DNA of 64,000 nucleotides from Tubiluchus corallicola (taxonomy: Eukaryota > Priapulida > Priapulimorpha > Priapulimorphida > Tubiluchidae). How positions within the stretch are numbered: position 1 is the stretch's first letter; each line of letters opens with the position of its first letter. Shown in pieces: positions 38,337-49,445 of this stretch. The notes beneath the pieces were generated by a model, which saw only the letters and a list, made by a program, of their open reading frames with translations, made no database searches and had not been told where the DNA came from. The position numbers were made by a program, and so were the translations under genes. The DNA lies in assembly GCA_030141605.1 (NCBI GenBank), contig JAQGDQ010000124.1:501001-565000 (forward strand). Direction: 5' to 3'.

Positions 38337-38392
38337 CAGTGGCTCATCTTAGTGGCTTTGCCTTGATAATAAGTGAGGTTCTAGTCTCCCCA
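38337..38392 (+). pseudogene. tRNA-like pseudogene or SINE head
   Basis: AGTGGCTCATCTTAGTGGC resembles a degenerate A box and GTGAGGTTCTAGTCTCC a B box at near-tRNA spacing. No acceptor-stem complement is visible, so this is not a functional tRNA gene. Confidence 0.35.
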
Positions 38393-38574
38393 TAAGCATA
38401 AAATCAGTTTGACCTGCTAATGAAGGCTGGATTATAGCTTGCACGATTCCGAACTGTACAAAAACAATAATTACTGAATAATTTAAATAGACCCTTTAGT
38501 AGCGTTTTGTTAATCGTTTATTTAAAATTTATACAGATGTCATTTTATACGGAAATGACGTGTAGCCCGGTTTG

Positions 38575-38850
38575 GGGACATTTTCCTGTGACGCCATAAA
38601 CACTTCTTAGCAACAGCTTCTTAGTTACCAGAAGAGGGCAGGAACTCGGAGTTGATCAGCAAGTCTACTGACGGAGGTTTGTTAATTTTTATTTAAACTC
38701 CTGAGAAATTACGACTAAAATCGTCAAGCTTTGCGAGACCAGCAGGTTTATGTATTTTCGAGTTCTTCCTTATTTCAGGAAGGCAAGATATCACAGACAC
38801 TGTTAACGACCCAAGATTTTTAAAGGTTCTGCAAGGGTAAGTACTTGAAC
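38575..38850 (+). repeat. cassette block B (type I)
   Basis: TGTGACGCCATAAACACTT is followed by AGCAACAGCTTCTTAGTT, later CAAGCTTTGC, then an acceptor TTCCTTATTTCAG, an exon-like segment (38,779-38,836) and a donor GTAAGT. The order matches blocks D and F. Before the acceptor a frame LISKSTDGG lines up with DGS frames in the other type I blocks, but a stop follows. The product is unknown; it may be a pseudogene of the repeated unit. Confidence 0.5.
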
Positions 38851-39709
38851 AGCAACGCTCTTGTATTGTTCATTTCGAAGGAGTAATTTGCGAATAGGGA
38901 ACCCTTTCAGGAAATGGAAAGGTCTTCACCAAGTAATGTGAATTAAATGAAAGCGACATTACGCATTTAGCAGTAAGGTAGTCAGACGAAAATATTATAT
39001 TATTGTATAATATATTAATCTATTTATGCTGTACATGTATTTGTGACAGATATTTGTAAGTATCATTAGCTAAGACAGAGACAATTTCCCTCATTGCAAA
39101 TATAAAATAGAATTCACCTTGTCACATGCTGTCAAAAAACCTTTGACCACTTCAGCATCCACCAGCAAGTACTTCAGAGTGAAAATTGTTACATATATCA
39201 GCAGGTTCGATAACTATCTGCGGTGTGTTAACATGATCACAGTTGGCACATGATACTGCAGTAGGCACTACAATAACACTGCAGGACATTTGTACTGTTT
39301 TTACTATATTTATTGATATAATTAACATATTAATATATGTTAACTATTTTTACAATTATCAGGCCCAGATAATAATTACAGTATATCTCCATGATGTAAT
39401 AATTATACTTATATTATGATAATAAAAGTAACGATGTTTAAATAGCATCAATCGTGGCAGCAGTGGTATAGACTCGTTTCCCAGAAAATTTGTCTTCTCC
39501 GACAAAAAGGAACAGAAATTTCACAGAAAATGTTTTTCCGAGAAAAGATAATGCGCAATAAAAAGTAGTTTATTTTAACTATGTGTATTGATTAATAGGG
39601 ATCATATAATGAAAAAATTGTCAACTCGTAAAGGCAAAAAAGTAGATCTCGATTTGTAACGTCAGAACGATTTGGTAGGGAATCATGTTGATATTTGAAT
39701 ATGCACAAT
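38851..39709. other. gene-free DNA
   Basis: No supported gene was seen; it is AT-rich with TATAATA-type stretches. Confidence 0.4.
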
Positions 39710-39820
39710 AGTGAGTAATCACGGCGTGTGATTCGTTACCGAAGTTAAGCAACGCCAAAGTTGCCTAAAACTGATTTATTGGGAGCCTGCTTAGGAAAAT
39801 CACTCTTGGGCTCGCACTCA
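39710..39820 (+). pseudogene. 5S rRNA-like sequence (pseudogene or 5S-derived SINE head)
   Basis: ACCGAAGTTAAGCAACGCC matches the conserved internal-promoter region of 5S rRNA (animal form CGGAAGCTAAGCAG.GTC). It is followed at the right spacing by ATTTATTGGGAGCCTGCTTAGGA, corresponding to the TTGGATGGGAGACCGCCTGGGA block. Enough substitutions are present (for example TTATT for TTGGA) to exclude a working gene. Confidence 0.6.
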
Positions 39821-40649
39821 AGCTACTTTTACTGTGATTCCGAACCATTTCGTTCATTTCTTGTTATGTAGAGAGGATGTAAATGCATCCGTATGTAACT
39901 TTACCAGTTCAGTGTTTCATCTCGCGGAATTACCTTTTTAATGAGCAAGGATCCGGTTCAGTCACAAAAGAACCTGTAAAAAACTTCCAAAGAAGCTTAA
40001 TTTATTGGAAAAATGTTGACCCCAAAATATTAACAAATCTGTGTGGTTCTCAAAGCCTTGGTGTTTTCACACTTTTATAATTTCTATTATTTATTAAAAT
40101 ATATTTCAAATACTGTGACAATCAATTGAATTTAAAGTGATCATATGCAGCAAATGATTCTGTGCAAATTACTGACAGAAAGGAATTTTATCTTAAAACA
40201 ACTTCAAATTGTACCAACGAAGTTTCAAAACAAAATATTTTTCCAAAACAAAATTTAAAAAAAAAAAATTGATACCTTAAATATTGCGTCATTTTAAATG
40301 ATTCCGATTGTTGATAGTCATTAGTCAAAGCACTGCAGATAATTAAAAGATGGCAGAAAGAGAAACAACAAGAGGGAGGGGGAGGTTGAGATGCAAATAC
40401 ATCGTCCTTCAATGAGATCAGCATGGTGAATGACACTGCACAGTTAGTATTGTATATGTCCTCTATCCATTTACAAACCGTTTTTAGCATTGCTTCACTT
40501 TGGATGCTAAGTAGTTATCGTGACCACTCGGTTTTCCGTCTTCCAATGGCAGAACTAAAAGCATGCAATACCGGAGACTTATCTGGTATGTCTGTGAGAT
40601 ATCTATGACTGCAGATGTCTTCAATATCTGTGGTCAACGACAGTAGACG
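39821..40649. other. gene-free DNA
   Basis: Short frames occur but none is recognised. The 100-codon reverse frame at 40,188-40,490 crosses an A-rich stretch and a GGGAGGGGGAGG stretch and looks spurious. Confidence 0.35.
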
Positions 40650-40830
40650 TCCTCACTGATGTCACAAATGTTAGCTCGTCATAAGATTTGGACGTCATAG
40701 CAACAGTTTCTTGGCTATTACACACATTAAGCAGATTGCTCAAAGAGGTGCTTCTATTCTGGGTGGATTCTCAAGTAAAAGCAAGTACTTTAGAGGTAAA
40801 TTTCGTTAAATTCTCTTGCAAAACCATGAA
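40650..40830 (+). repeat. cassette block C (type II)
   Basis: A half-CRE TGATGTCA is at 40,657, then GACGTCATAGCAACAG at 40,691 followed by TTTCTTGGCTATTACACACATT. An exon-like stretch then ends at TTTAGAG|GTAAAT (donor at 40,796), with TTCTCTT.C just inside. Blocks E1 and G have the same order and the same donor position. It is inferred to be a promoter plus a spliced, probably untranslated first exon. Confidence 0.55.
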
Positions 40831-41794
40831 CCATAATGCTAAAACGTTGCCTCAATCAACTCGCAATCCTTAATCTCTTTCAGAGACCCACACCAACGTG
40901 TAGACTGGTTTCTTTTCATCCCATAGGTTCTTGGCAGGAAATTCACAGCTCCTTGAAAGGAAAAAAACAGGGCTACACGATAGTTTCTATGGCCAAAGCC
41001 TTTGTTAGGATGAAAGGTAACGAGCTAGTTTTGCGGGAATGATTTTTTCTGATCTATTCTGCATTATCTATTTAGTTGAACTATTTTGCATTTACCGTTT
41101 CTAGCGAATTTGGAAGAGAAGACTTGAAGAGAATGGAGCAACACTGATGTACAAGTTTAGTGATTTCTTCCGAAGTACGAAGGCAGAATTCAATTTCAAT
41201 TCAACTAGATTCAGAATAGCAGGTATTCAATTATTTAAAAAACTATTCTTTTTTATATAGTCCTAAACCGTTTCTTGTAGCGTCCTCTTGGCTCTGGGTG
41301 GAGAGATTCTCAAATCACAACACATGGGGAAGACGAAATTAAATTTTTAAAATAAACTTTAAAGTTTCAGAGTTCCTACATCTTTTCTCTTAAGTATTTA
41401 TTAATCCTACAGTTCTTCCTACAGAGAAGTGTTATTATTATTTTTATTAAATTTATTATATATATTAAATCTTATTGGTGATTTTTAGAAGGCATAATGG
41501 CTGGTAATCTTCTTAAGACTACGGAGTGTATGCTCAGCTTAAATAATTGAATCTGAATAACAATATGATAATAATTATATCACTACACCGTTAGGCATTA
41601 AACATTAAACTATTTCAGCCTAAGCAAGGCCCGGGGAAGTGGGGCGTGTGAGGCCCCCTGGGGGGGGGGGGATGCCACCATGGTTGGCGCCCAGAAAATG
41701 TTTGAACTGCTAGAACGCATTTTCGAAGAGAAAATATGGAGTTATACAGTTGTTAAAGGAAAGAACAATCTTTGCAATATGTAATACCGTATTC

Positions 41795-42174
41795 TCACTT
41801 CCGTACAAGCCATCTTCTGACTTTTTGTTTCGCAAAGTTATCAATTAACTCGTTAAAATCAAGGCCTCTTGCTACAACCATATTCATTCGAATAATTGAC
41901 AGACCGTTTAACCGATCCTGGATCATCGTCGAACGATTGTCGGTTTTGATATTTTTAATGCACTGAAAGAGCGTTCACCGTCGAAACGGAAACTGGCATT
42001 GATAAGAAAATGCGAAGTGCGACGACAATATTTGGATAGACTTTGACTACTTTCAGTGCAATAATTCGGTCCAACAATTTTTTGCGTCGTACAGTATTTA
42101 AAATGCTCGATTAAAAAAGCGCGTTTCAAAATACGATTCAAAAAGCGCGTTTCATCTACAACATTTTTAAACAC
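41795..42174 (-). pseudogene. hAT transposase C-terminal dimerisation domain (ZMYM-type), broken
   Basis: The reverse strand reads ERSFSALK (41,953-41,976) in the context of the hAT dimerisation motif, then a stop and a one-base shift, then MIQDRLNGLSIIRMN and ARGLDFNELIDNFAKQKVRRW, matching the family order ERSFS.LK-RLs.LsiL-dF...I..FA..K.RR. Only this C-terminal part survives; the BED/TTF and DDE-type catalytic regions are absent. The protein cannot be active. Confidence 0.75.
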
Positions 42175-42385
42175 ATGTTTTGAATACTTTTTTGGAAATT
42201 TGTAGCAATGGTTCTATCGCTCTCTTCAAGAATATGAAATTTCCACAAAAAAACGAACGTCTCACAAATTTGATCTAAAGCTTGAAACCGCCGCGATAGG
42301 CCACCTAAAATTGAATCTAAAATCACACACTTATTTTACAACATCGCACAGGCACCGAGCCGCACAAGGCAAACGGCGCGTGCGG

Positions 42386-42530
<145 letters not shown>

Positions 42531-42694
42531 GCAATATATTCGCATAAAGCAAAAAAGTGTTACCTCGGCGCGAGGCCCCACTGGAGGGTGAGGCCCCGGG
42601 GAAGTATCCCCACTTCCCCCCCCTGAAATAGGCCCTGCCGTTAGGCACGGGACAACTTTGTCCAAACTTCTTCATTGCAAATTTTGCGTGTTGG

Positions 42695-43090
42695 GAGTCA
42701 GGACATTCTTGGTGACATCATAAACACTCTTTCTTAGGTCATAGCAACATAGCAACCCATTATTAGTTTCTTGACAGTAGAGCATTTTCATTTGCAAAAC
42801 TGTTGTTGGTGGTTCTGCCGTTATACTCAGACCCTCAATAAGAAAAAAACAAAGGCTTCAAGCTTTGCTACAAACTAATTGGGCTTAGTTAGTTTTCATT
42901 TCTTACTTAGGATCCAGATCTAGAGCCAGGAAAAGACAGGAAATGCAAGAAATCGCCAGGACACAGGCAGCATTATTAGGAGGAGACGCAGTAAAGGTAA
43001 GTTGTGCAAATAGGGAGCCTACGCAAACCCGACAAACAGCCCAGGGCCTGCAAGACATACAGGTACACAGATTATAATATTATTTTGCTT
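42695..43090 (+). repeat. cassette block D (type I)
   Basis: TGACATCATAAACACT is at 42,713, then GTCATAGCAACA, then an open frame VVGGSAVILRP (about 42,809-42,841), then CAAGCTTTGCTAC. An acceptor TTTCTTACTTAG precedes an exon-like segment of 86 nt (42,911-42,996) that ends in a perfect donor AAG|GTAAGT. In the segment one frame is fully open (SRSRARKRQEMQEIARTQAA...). Block F has the same segment at 89 nt, so the lengths differ by exactly three. No protein family is recognised; a coding role is possible but unproven. Confidence 0.55.
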
Positions 43091-43370
43091 GTTTAACTGG
43101 TATGAAAAATATGGCTTTGCTTTGTTCAGGTATTGTGTTGGTGGTTCTTTTTAAATTTGTTCGAAACTTATACCTTATATCCGTGAAAACTACATATGAA
43201 TGTTCAAAAACGCAGTGACATTCCATATGGATAGAGGAAGAGCCAAGCGTGAATTTCAGTGAGAATCCTTACACCTATACTTCGTCATATTTATCTAGTA
43301 TTGGTCTTTCTTCCTAAATCGCACAGCAGCTCTAAAATGGGCGTATGTAGACTATAGGCTGCGCCGTAAA

Positions 43371-43840
43371 AATGGTACAGGGAAAAAGGACACAGTAAAA
43401 TGGCACAGGAAAATGGCGCAGGTAAAAATGGTACAGAAAAAACGGCACAAATGGAAAAGTAGGTAGAATGGCACGTGTTATTTTGATGGAATTGATTTTA
43501 TATGAAAACTAGAATTCGCTCAGTAAGAAGCAGATTGGATTTCTATCGAGTAATGGACGAATGTTCCACATAGTGTTTATCTGCCTTTTTCATCATTGAT
43601 TTTAGCGGTAGTAATTAATAGACTGACAATAATATGCGTATCAAGTCTATAAGGCTACACACCCAATGAGTAAAGGTTACTCGTGAAGTGATTTACGAGT
43701 GTTTTTTATATGTGGTGTTCGGTCAAGTTTTGCGAAAAGAGAACTGGCGAAACGATTCCAATTTTTGCATTCTTTACCCGCCTTTCTTCACAGAGTTTCT
43801 GGAAATCTGCTAGATAGTTTTTGAGTAAAGGGCTTACTGC
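43371..43840 (+). repeat. dispersed repeat, inverted copy of the 18.4-18.7 kb element
   Basis: It starts with tandem variants of AAAATGGCACAGG (43,376-43,470) and continues through GGTGTTCGGTCAAG, CCCGCCTTTCTTCACA, TGCTAGATAGTTTTTG and AACAGACGAAAAC, which match the reverse strand of 18,420-18,640 in order. It has no coding capacity. Confidence 0.6.
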
Positions 43841-44044
43841 TGTAACAGACGAAAACAAACAACCAAATAAACAGTCAAACCAACTGTGTTGAACAGAAGT
43901 AAAACTAACTAAAAGAATTTAGTTAACTAAAAAACTTTAATTAAATAATTGATTCCTTACGTTCCTTGTGAGTTAAAATAACTCAGTCGATTCGTGATAA
44001 CTTATTTACTTGTAGTTCTTAATTTTTGTGTAGCACAACTGCAC

Positions 44045-44150
44045 TATGAGATCGGGACGCACCAAAAACTTTAAAAATGGTACGTGCTGTTTCTTTACCT
44101 GGCATTTAGGGTAAAAGTGGGGTAATAATAGTCTCTGTTATGTAGTTGTA
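44045..44150 (+). mobile_element. SINE fragment
   Basis: CGCACCAAAAACTTTAAAAA, TGGTACGTGCTGTTTC and TACCTGGCATTTAGGGTAA parallel the body of the reverse-strand SINE at 10.9-11.1 kb. The tRNA-like head is mostly lost. Confidence 0.45.
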
Positions 44151-44219
44151 CACTGCTATTTACAATCGCTTTTTTGGAGCTTATGTTAATTGTTTATCCA
44201 AAAAGCCGACTTTAAATGA

Positions 44220-44270
44220 AGATTATCATCATTATCATTATCATCGTCATCATCATCATCGTCATTTTCT
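44220..44270. repeat. ATC/ATT triplet microsatellite
   Basis: An imperfect run of ATC and ATT triplets (TTATCATCATTATC...CATCATCATCATCG). Confidence 0.8.
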
Positions 44271-45494
44271 AATATCCACAAAGTGACATTGATTATTTAC
44301 GTTGTTTTTTGACGTCTGTCATTTCTTTGTCATAAGATAATGTCATATCAATAAGATATGTCATTTCTTTGGTACGCCACACTGATCCTTCAACACGTGA
44401 TATCATTCTGTTGGCATAGCTGCTTATGTTCCTTCAATGTAGCCAGTTCTACAGGTCCATTCATAAAATTAGGTAATTTTTCACTGGTACAGCTGGAGTT
44501 CATGAAAAAAAATCATAAACTGAATATTTTACAAGATGATAAGTTTATGAGCTATTGAGCTGCAACATGAACAGTACCGTAACCGAAATGGTACTGGAAT
44601 GGTAAGTCTATGCCCATAGTAGTTTTTGGCTAGTTCACTGACAGTGGAGTAAATAACGAACGTAACGTAATGTAATGGAATGTAACGTAATGAACTGCAG
44701 AATGAACATTAGTGTGAAGTGAAATACAGTGTGACTTGAACAGGAATGTACTGGTTCACTTTCATCATTATGGAGTTTTTAGAAGAGAAAATTAAAATGT
44801 GCGCCGCAAAAAAGTTAGCAGGCCATGGGTACTTACATAAGCGCAATAATTGTCTTTAATAAGATTTTTTAAGAAATTTTGTCTTTAAGAAATTTTTGAA
44901 GTAATATTGCTGTCTTCACGACATCCTTAATGGATTGAAACAACGACGAGTGACGTCGTCCCTATTTTGTAATTTTATGTTTGAATATTTTGTGATTTTT
45001 TTTATTAACTGTATCGACAGGTGGCTGTTACATACAGGCAGGTAGCTTTATGATTTTGTCCTTTAAAAACTGCAGATTAATGATAATTTAAAGACAGCTG
45101 TTGCATTTGCATCTTGCCTGTACTGGGGACTGTTGAGTTGTGGTAGGCAAATTACAGTAAGTGAATATCAAACTATTTGTGAATTATGGTGAAACCTGCG
45201 AGTAATTATAATATGATACAAAAATATATTCATACTTCTGGTCATCTCACCTTCTCTCCTCTGTCTAAGTGATAGTTGCCTCACTTAAACCGTATTTTGT
45301 TACTGATATGTAAGAACTGGTTCGTTATTAACGACTAATTTAATGATCATTGATAATTATGAAAATGTCTTAGATTGATCCTGTGCTAATATTCTTGTTA
45401 TTGAAGATTTAAGCCTTGAGAGTTGTTAGTGCGAGGTTTTTCCTTCTTCTGTACCAGGCAGACTGCCTAGGTACTTACATTTCTTCCAGGCTTG
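44271..45494. other. gene-free DNA
   Basis: A cluster of TGTAACGTAATG-type words occurs near 44,660-44,695. No supported gene was seen. Confidence 0.4.
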
Positions 45495-45800
45495 TGATGT
45501 GACGTTTGAATGACGTCAGAAACGTTTACTCATCGTTGGAAGTCATAGCAGCAGTTTCTTGGTTATACTACACACATTCAGCAGACGATGAAGGAGTCCA
45601 CAAAGGAAGGTTGTTTTGGCTGGAGTTCTTAAGTTAAAAGGAATGACTAGGTGAGTGTTGTGGAAATTTCTTCAAATTCTCTTACTGTGCCATACATAAA
45701 CGTATGATTTTCGCTCGTGTAATTTGCCTGTTGATGTCATATTTTTACTTATTAATGATGTTAGTTATATCTGTTCACGTCCTTCTTGCAGTAGATAAGG
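45495..45800 (+). repeat. cassette block E1 (type II)
   Basis: A perfect CRE TGACGTCA is at 45,511, then GAAGTCATAGCAGCAG and TTTCTTGGTTATACTACACA. An exon-like stretch containing GGAAGGTTGT and GGAGTTCT ends at GACTAG|GTGAGT (donor at 45,651), followed by TGGAAATTTCTTCAAATTCT. Block G repeats this nearly word for word, including the downstream CTGTTCACGTCCTT segment at about 45,770. Confidence 0.6.
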
Positions 45801-45810
45801 ATGTAGCAAC

Positions 45811-45930
45811 AGCTTCTTAGTTGCCGTGCAAGGCAGACTTTGATTAGCACACTGCGTGTTGTTGATGGTTCGACTGTTCTACTCAAACCCCCGAAACCTA
45901 AGAGAGAAAGCTCTGATCCTTTTCTAATTT
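45811..45930 (+). repeat. cassette block E2 (partial type I)
   Basis: GTAGCAACAGCTTCTTAGTTGC is followed by an open frame LRVVDGSTVLLKPPKPKRESSD, parallel to DDGSAVILKHPKK in block F and VGGSAVILRPSIRKK in block D. The CRE-like start is missing. The block breaks off just before the LINE at 46.0 kb, which probably inserted here. Confidence 0.5.
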
Positions 45931-46011
45931 GCAGTCTTACATATTTTTATTTCTTGCGGTATTACAGTACAGAAAAAGCTCGAAACAGCACAGCTTTCGA
46001 TCTTACATTTC

Positions 46012-47120
46012 ATGAAACCCGTTGTTTCACCATTTTTGGACCCGTTTCAATTTGCATATCGTGCTAATCGTTCCTCAGATGATGCTGTAGCTTTTGTTGT
46101 TCGTGGTATAATGTCACACCGTGATAAACGTTATTGTTATACCAGAATCCTTTTCGTCTATTTCAGTTCAGCTTTCAGTACTGTTCTGCTACTAATATTG
46201 TGTAATAAAATTGCGGAACTTAATATACCTGACTGGTTAGGGCTGTGTAAGTTCGTACTTGAGTTCTTGATAGGACGCTCAAAGGTCGCCAAGATAACTA
46301 ACGGAAATACATGTACTACCATTTTCTCAACTTCTAAGGTTGTTAATACAGGAGCTCCTCAACGGTGCGTCCTATCTCCAATGCTATGCACTCTCTTTAC
46401 ATATGACTGTGAAGTATCTTTCCGAAATATTATGATGGTAAAATTCGCTGATGATACCACACTGCCTGGCCGTACTTGCAGTAACAACGAGACTAATTAT
46501 TTTTTGGAAGTTCAAAATTTAACACGATGGTGCGAACAGAATAATTTAGAACTGAATGTTTCAAAAACAAAAAAAAAATTATCGTAGATTTTAGAAAAGA
46601 TACTGATGGAAAAGCACCTTTGCTTATAAATAATACAGCTGTAGAAATTGTTAAAGATTTCAAAATCCTGAGAATAAAAATTTCAGATGATCTTAAATGG
46701 GAAGTTAATGTGCTCTGTTGTGCAAAAAAGGCCCGCCAGCGTTTGTATTTTTAAGATAACTTACATCGTACAGTAATTGAGAGCGCCCTCACTTTTGGAA
46801 TGGCGCTGCCACCGCAAGGAGATCGCAATGCTCTTGATCAAGCTGGTAAACCGCCTCAAAAACTATAGGAATTGAACAGCAATCTATGACATATTTGTAT
46901 GACACTAGCCTTAACTAGGGTAACAAAGAGAGCATACATAGGGTAGGAAAGAAAGGGTAAGGTAACAAAGAAAGGAATTCCATCCAGATAATAAATATTT
47001 TGAAATGCTCCCCTCTGATCGTAGATTCCGCTAAATTAACGCTAAAACCTCAAGAACTTTAAATTCTTTCTATCCCGTTGCAATTCGCAACAGTAAATTT
47101 CAGTAAATCTCCAATATTAA
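46012..47120 (+). pseudogene. Rex1/CR1-like LINE reverse transcriptase, broken
   Basis: The frame from 46,012 reads DPFQFAYRANRSSDDAV, FVYFSSAFSTV, NTGAPQRCVLSPMLCTLF and FADDTT (FADD at 46,444-46,455), then WCEQNNLELNVSKTK. The order and wording are those of Rex1/CR1-group reverse transcriptases. The catalytic Asp expected in motif A (.D.SSAF) is Tyr/Phe here and the GAPQG Gly is Arg, so the enzyme is inactive. A poly-A slip at about 46,568 shifts the frame (VDFRKDTDGKAPLLIN). The C-terminal block KYFEMLPSDRRFR...NSFYPVAIRNS is at about 46,985-47,095. No endonuclease domain is present (5' truncation). Confidence 0.8.
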
Positions 47121-47514
47121 TTCTCTATGTCACTGTACAACCGATTGAATTATTTGTGTTAATCTCCTTGTTGTTTCCATAAGTTAACTGCAGTACGTAA
47201 AACACATAAATTTCATTGTATGTATTATGCTATAATGACCATAAATTGCTTACTTACATATTTACTTACCTGCTGCACAAGGGTTTTTGAAAGCAGACTT
47301 TCTCTTTCGTCTATTTTAATTGAACCTAAATGCTTATACAGTGCTGAACTATAGACAATAAAAACAATGCAAAAAATGTTATCATTTCTGCATTAAATAT
47401 TTTAGAATCGATTTGTATGAGATAATTTTTGTTAATCCTACACTTCGCTTTAGAAGGCCAATAGGTTCATTAAATTAATGTCTAGATTAAAATACGTGAT
47501 TACCGATTTCGCAT
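47121..47514. other. gene-free DNA, includes LINE 3' tail
   Basis: The non-coding tail of the preceding LINE probably ends near TATAATGACCATAAA (about 47,240). No further feature was seen. Confidence 0.35.
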
Positions 47515-47840
47515 ATGGGGTCATTTTCTGTGACATCATAAACACTTGTAGCTCGTAGCAACAGCTTCTTAGTTGCATGAGAAACATAATTAGTCAAATT
47601 ATCGATGATGGTTCTGCTGTTATACTCAAACATCCAAAAAAGTAAAAGACAAAAGCCCTCAAGCTTTGCTGGTCCAAGTGTTCTTACCTGTTCTTCATTT
47701 CTTGCTTAGGATCCAGGATCCCAGATCTAGGAAAGGCAGGAACCGCAGGAAAACTCAGCCACAGGCAGCCTATAAGAGGTCCAAGAGGAGTGGCAAAGGT
47801 ACGCACAGAAGTCAAGATTTACAGGTACATAAAATATTTT
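47515..47840 (+). repeat. cassette block F (type I)
   Basis: TGACATCATAAACACTT is at 47,531, then GTAGCAACAGCTTCTTAGTT, then an ATG-led frame MRNIISQIIDDGSAVILK (from about 47,577) ending at a TAA. CAAGCTTTGCTGG and an acceptor TTTCTTGCTTAG lead to an 89-nt exon-like segment (47,710-47,798, Arg/Lys-rich in one frame: RSRKGRNRRKTQPQA) and the donor AAAG|GTACGC. It is the closest relative of block D. Function unknown. Confidence 0.55.
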
Positions 47841-48427
47841 TATACTGTTTATTAATGAATAATGAAATATGGTTTTGCCTTGTTCTGGCGTTGAGTTGAT
47901 CCTTCTAACCCTTTAAAAACAGTAGTAATTCATGCACTAAGAGGAATGTGAATTTCTGTGTAAAAGAATCATTAAGCTCATATTTTGTGTCAAGGATTAT
48001 TAGACGCTTGTACAACAACTCCAACATGTAGCTACAGAGCTGCCTGGAAGAAATCAAGCTATTATCTGTAATATCAGGCTCCAGTTTTGACATTTTGTTA
48101 TGGTTTTTACAGTGCGCACAAAGCGATATTGATAATTTATGTTTTCTTTCGTCACTGGTCCTATCTGCAATTGCTGTCTTTTTTTATATAGTTAGTTATT
48201 CCGGTCCTTCCACATACTTCGCTATATTTCTTCATCGGCTGTACACCTGGTTTTGCCAGTCCTTTGGCATACTGTGGTGCTGTATAACTGCAGTTAAAAT
48301 TCTTACAGAAGAATTGATCCTCTTTCCCATTCTTTCCTGATCTCTCGCACGTTATCTTACATTTTTGTTTCAGGTAAAATTTTGCTGGAGTAAAACAAAA
48401 CGTGCGCGTATAGAAAATATTTCCACT

Positions 48428-48720
48428 AGGGGACAAAATCTGAAAAATTGGGGTCGGGAAGAGAAATACACCAAGTGTCAAGTAGTACCATGTAGTATTT
48501 CAAATGAAAGCTCTTGATGAGACGAATCGATTGGTATATGTTACAATGAAAATGGCTAACCTGTGAACCCTCTGGGGGACAAAATATGGGTTGAGGAGAC
48601 AAAGGCCTCCAGTATCAGCCGATCTAGCTAGTAGTACATTAAACGAAAGGTCTCCTTGAGATAAATTGAATGGTATAAGTTATGCCGAGATAGGTTGACC
48701 TCTGACCTTAGGACACGGGT
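48428..48720. repeat. about 140-bp tandem duplication, strongly diverged
   Basis: GGGGACAAAATCTG and GGGGGACAAAATATGG start two copies. In each, GTAGTA.TT.AAA.GAAAG follows, then TTGGTATA or ATGGTATA, then GTGAACCCTC or TTGACCTCTG. No coding content was recognised. Confidence 0.5.
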
Positions 48721-49239
48721 TGAAAAGTTACAAGTTGCGATTTCAAGTGCTGTTCCTATGAATTCAAGCAATGCGAATTCTATAAAACAAAGTTAGACTT
48801 TCAAAGAAAAGGCTGACATCTTTTCAGTAACCATTCTGTAACTACTGTTTCACAGTTTGGCTTTTCTGTCGGATATAGGGATGTTTAATTGGTGGGTGTT
48901 CATAACACTGCAGTATATGTATACGTGCCTACCCTTAAAACAAGCAAAAAACAAGCATACTGCATTTTGATTTAAACGAAGCTATTTAAAGCTGAGCAAG
49001 AAACTGATAAAATTTAAGGATTGCTACAAGAAAGAGAAATTGCCACGTAAAAGGGTGCATACTGCATAAAGAGACATTACCACGTAAAAATTTACGGTGT
49101 GCAAAAGTTGAAGGGCAAGAATACACAATTCTTACGTAAAGCTGAAAAAAATTTGGTCTTGAAAATATATATCACGTACATAACATGCTGGCTTTGATTG
49201 CTTGCATTAGCAGTAGCGCTATATAAAACGTGTAGTTTT

Positions 49240-49445
49240 AAATTCCTGCGCTGACAGGACAGCCATTTTAAGGGTCAATCGTTGAACAAGTAATTTAAGC
49301 AAGTCTAAATAACATCGCGTATTATTACCAAGAATTTTCTTTTCTATTTACATACGTCTTTCAAACAGGAAGTATAATGCTGAGTAATATAGCTTTGTAT
49401 GGAAAGTTTTTTGAGGCGTATTTAAAAATTGCCTTTTAAATTCCA
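49240..49445. repeat. dispersed repeat, relative of 1.23-1.64 kb
   Basis: CAATCGTTGAACAAGT, AAATAACATCGCG, AAGAATTTTCTTTTCT, ATGCTGAGTAATATAG and AAAATTGCCTTTT recur in the same order as at 1,262-1,620. The foldback arm part is incomplete here. Confidence 0.6.

Noticed and set aside
48161-48481. 106-codon reverse-strand frame
   Set aside because: No family resemblance, and it ends within a decayed tandem duplication.
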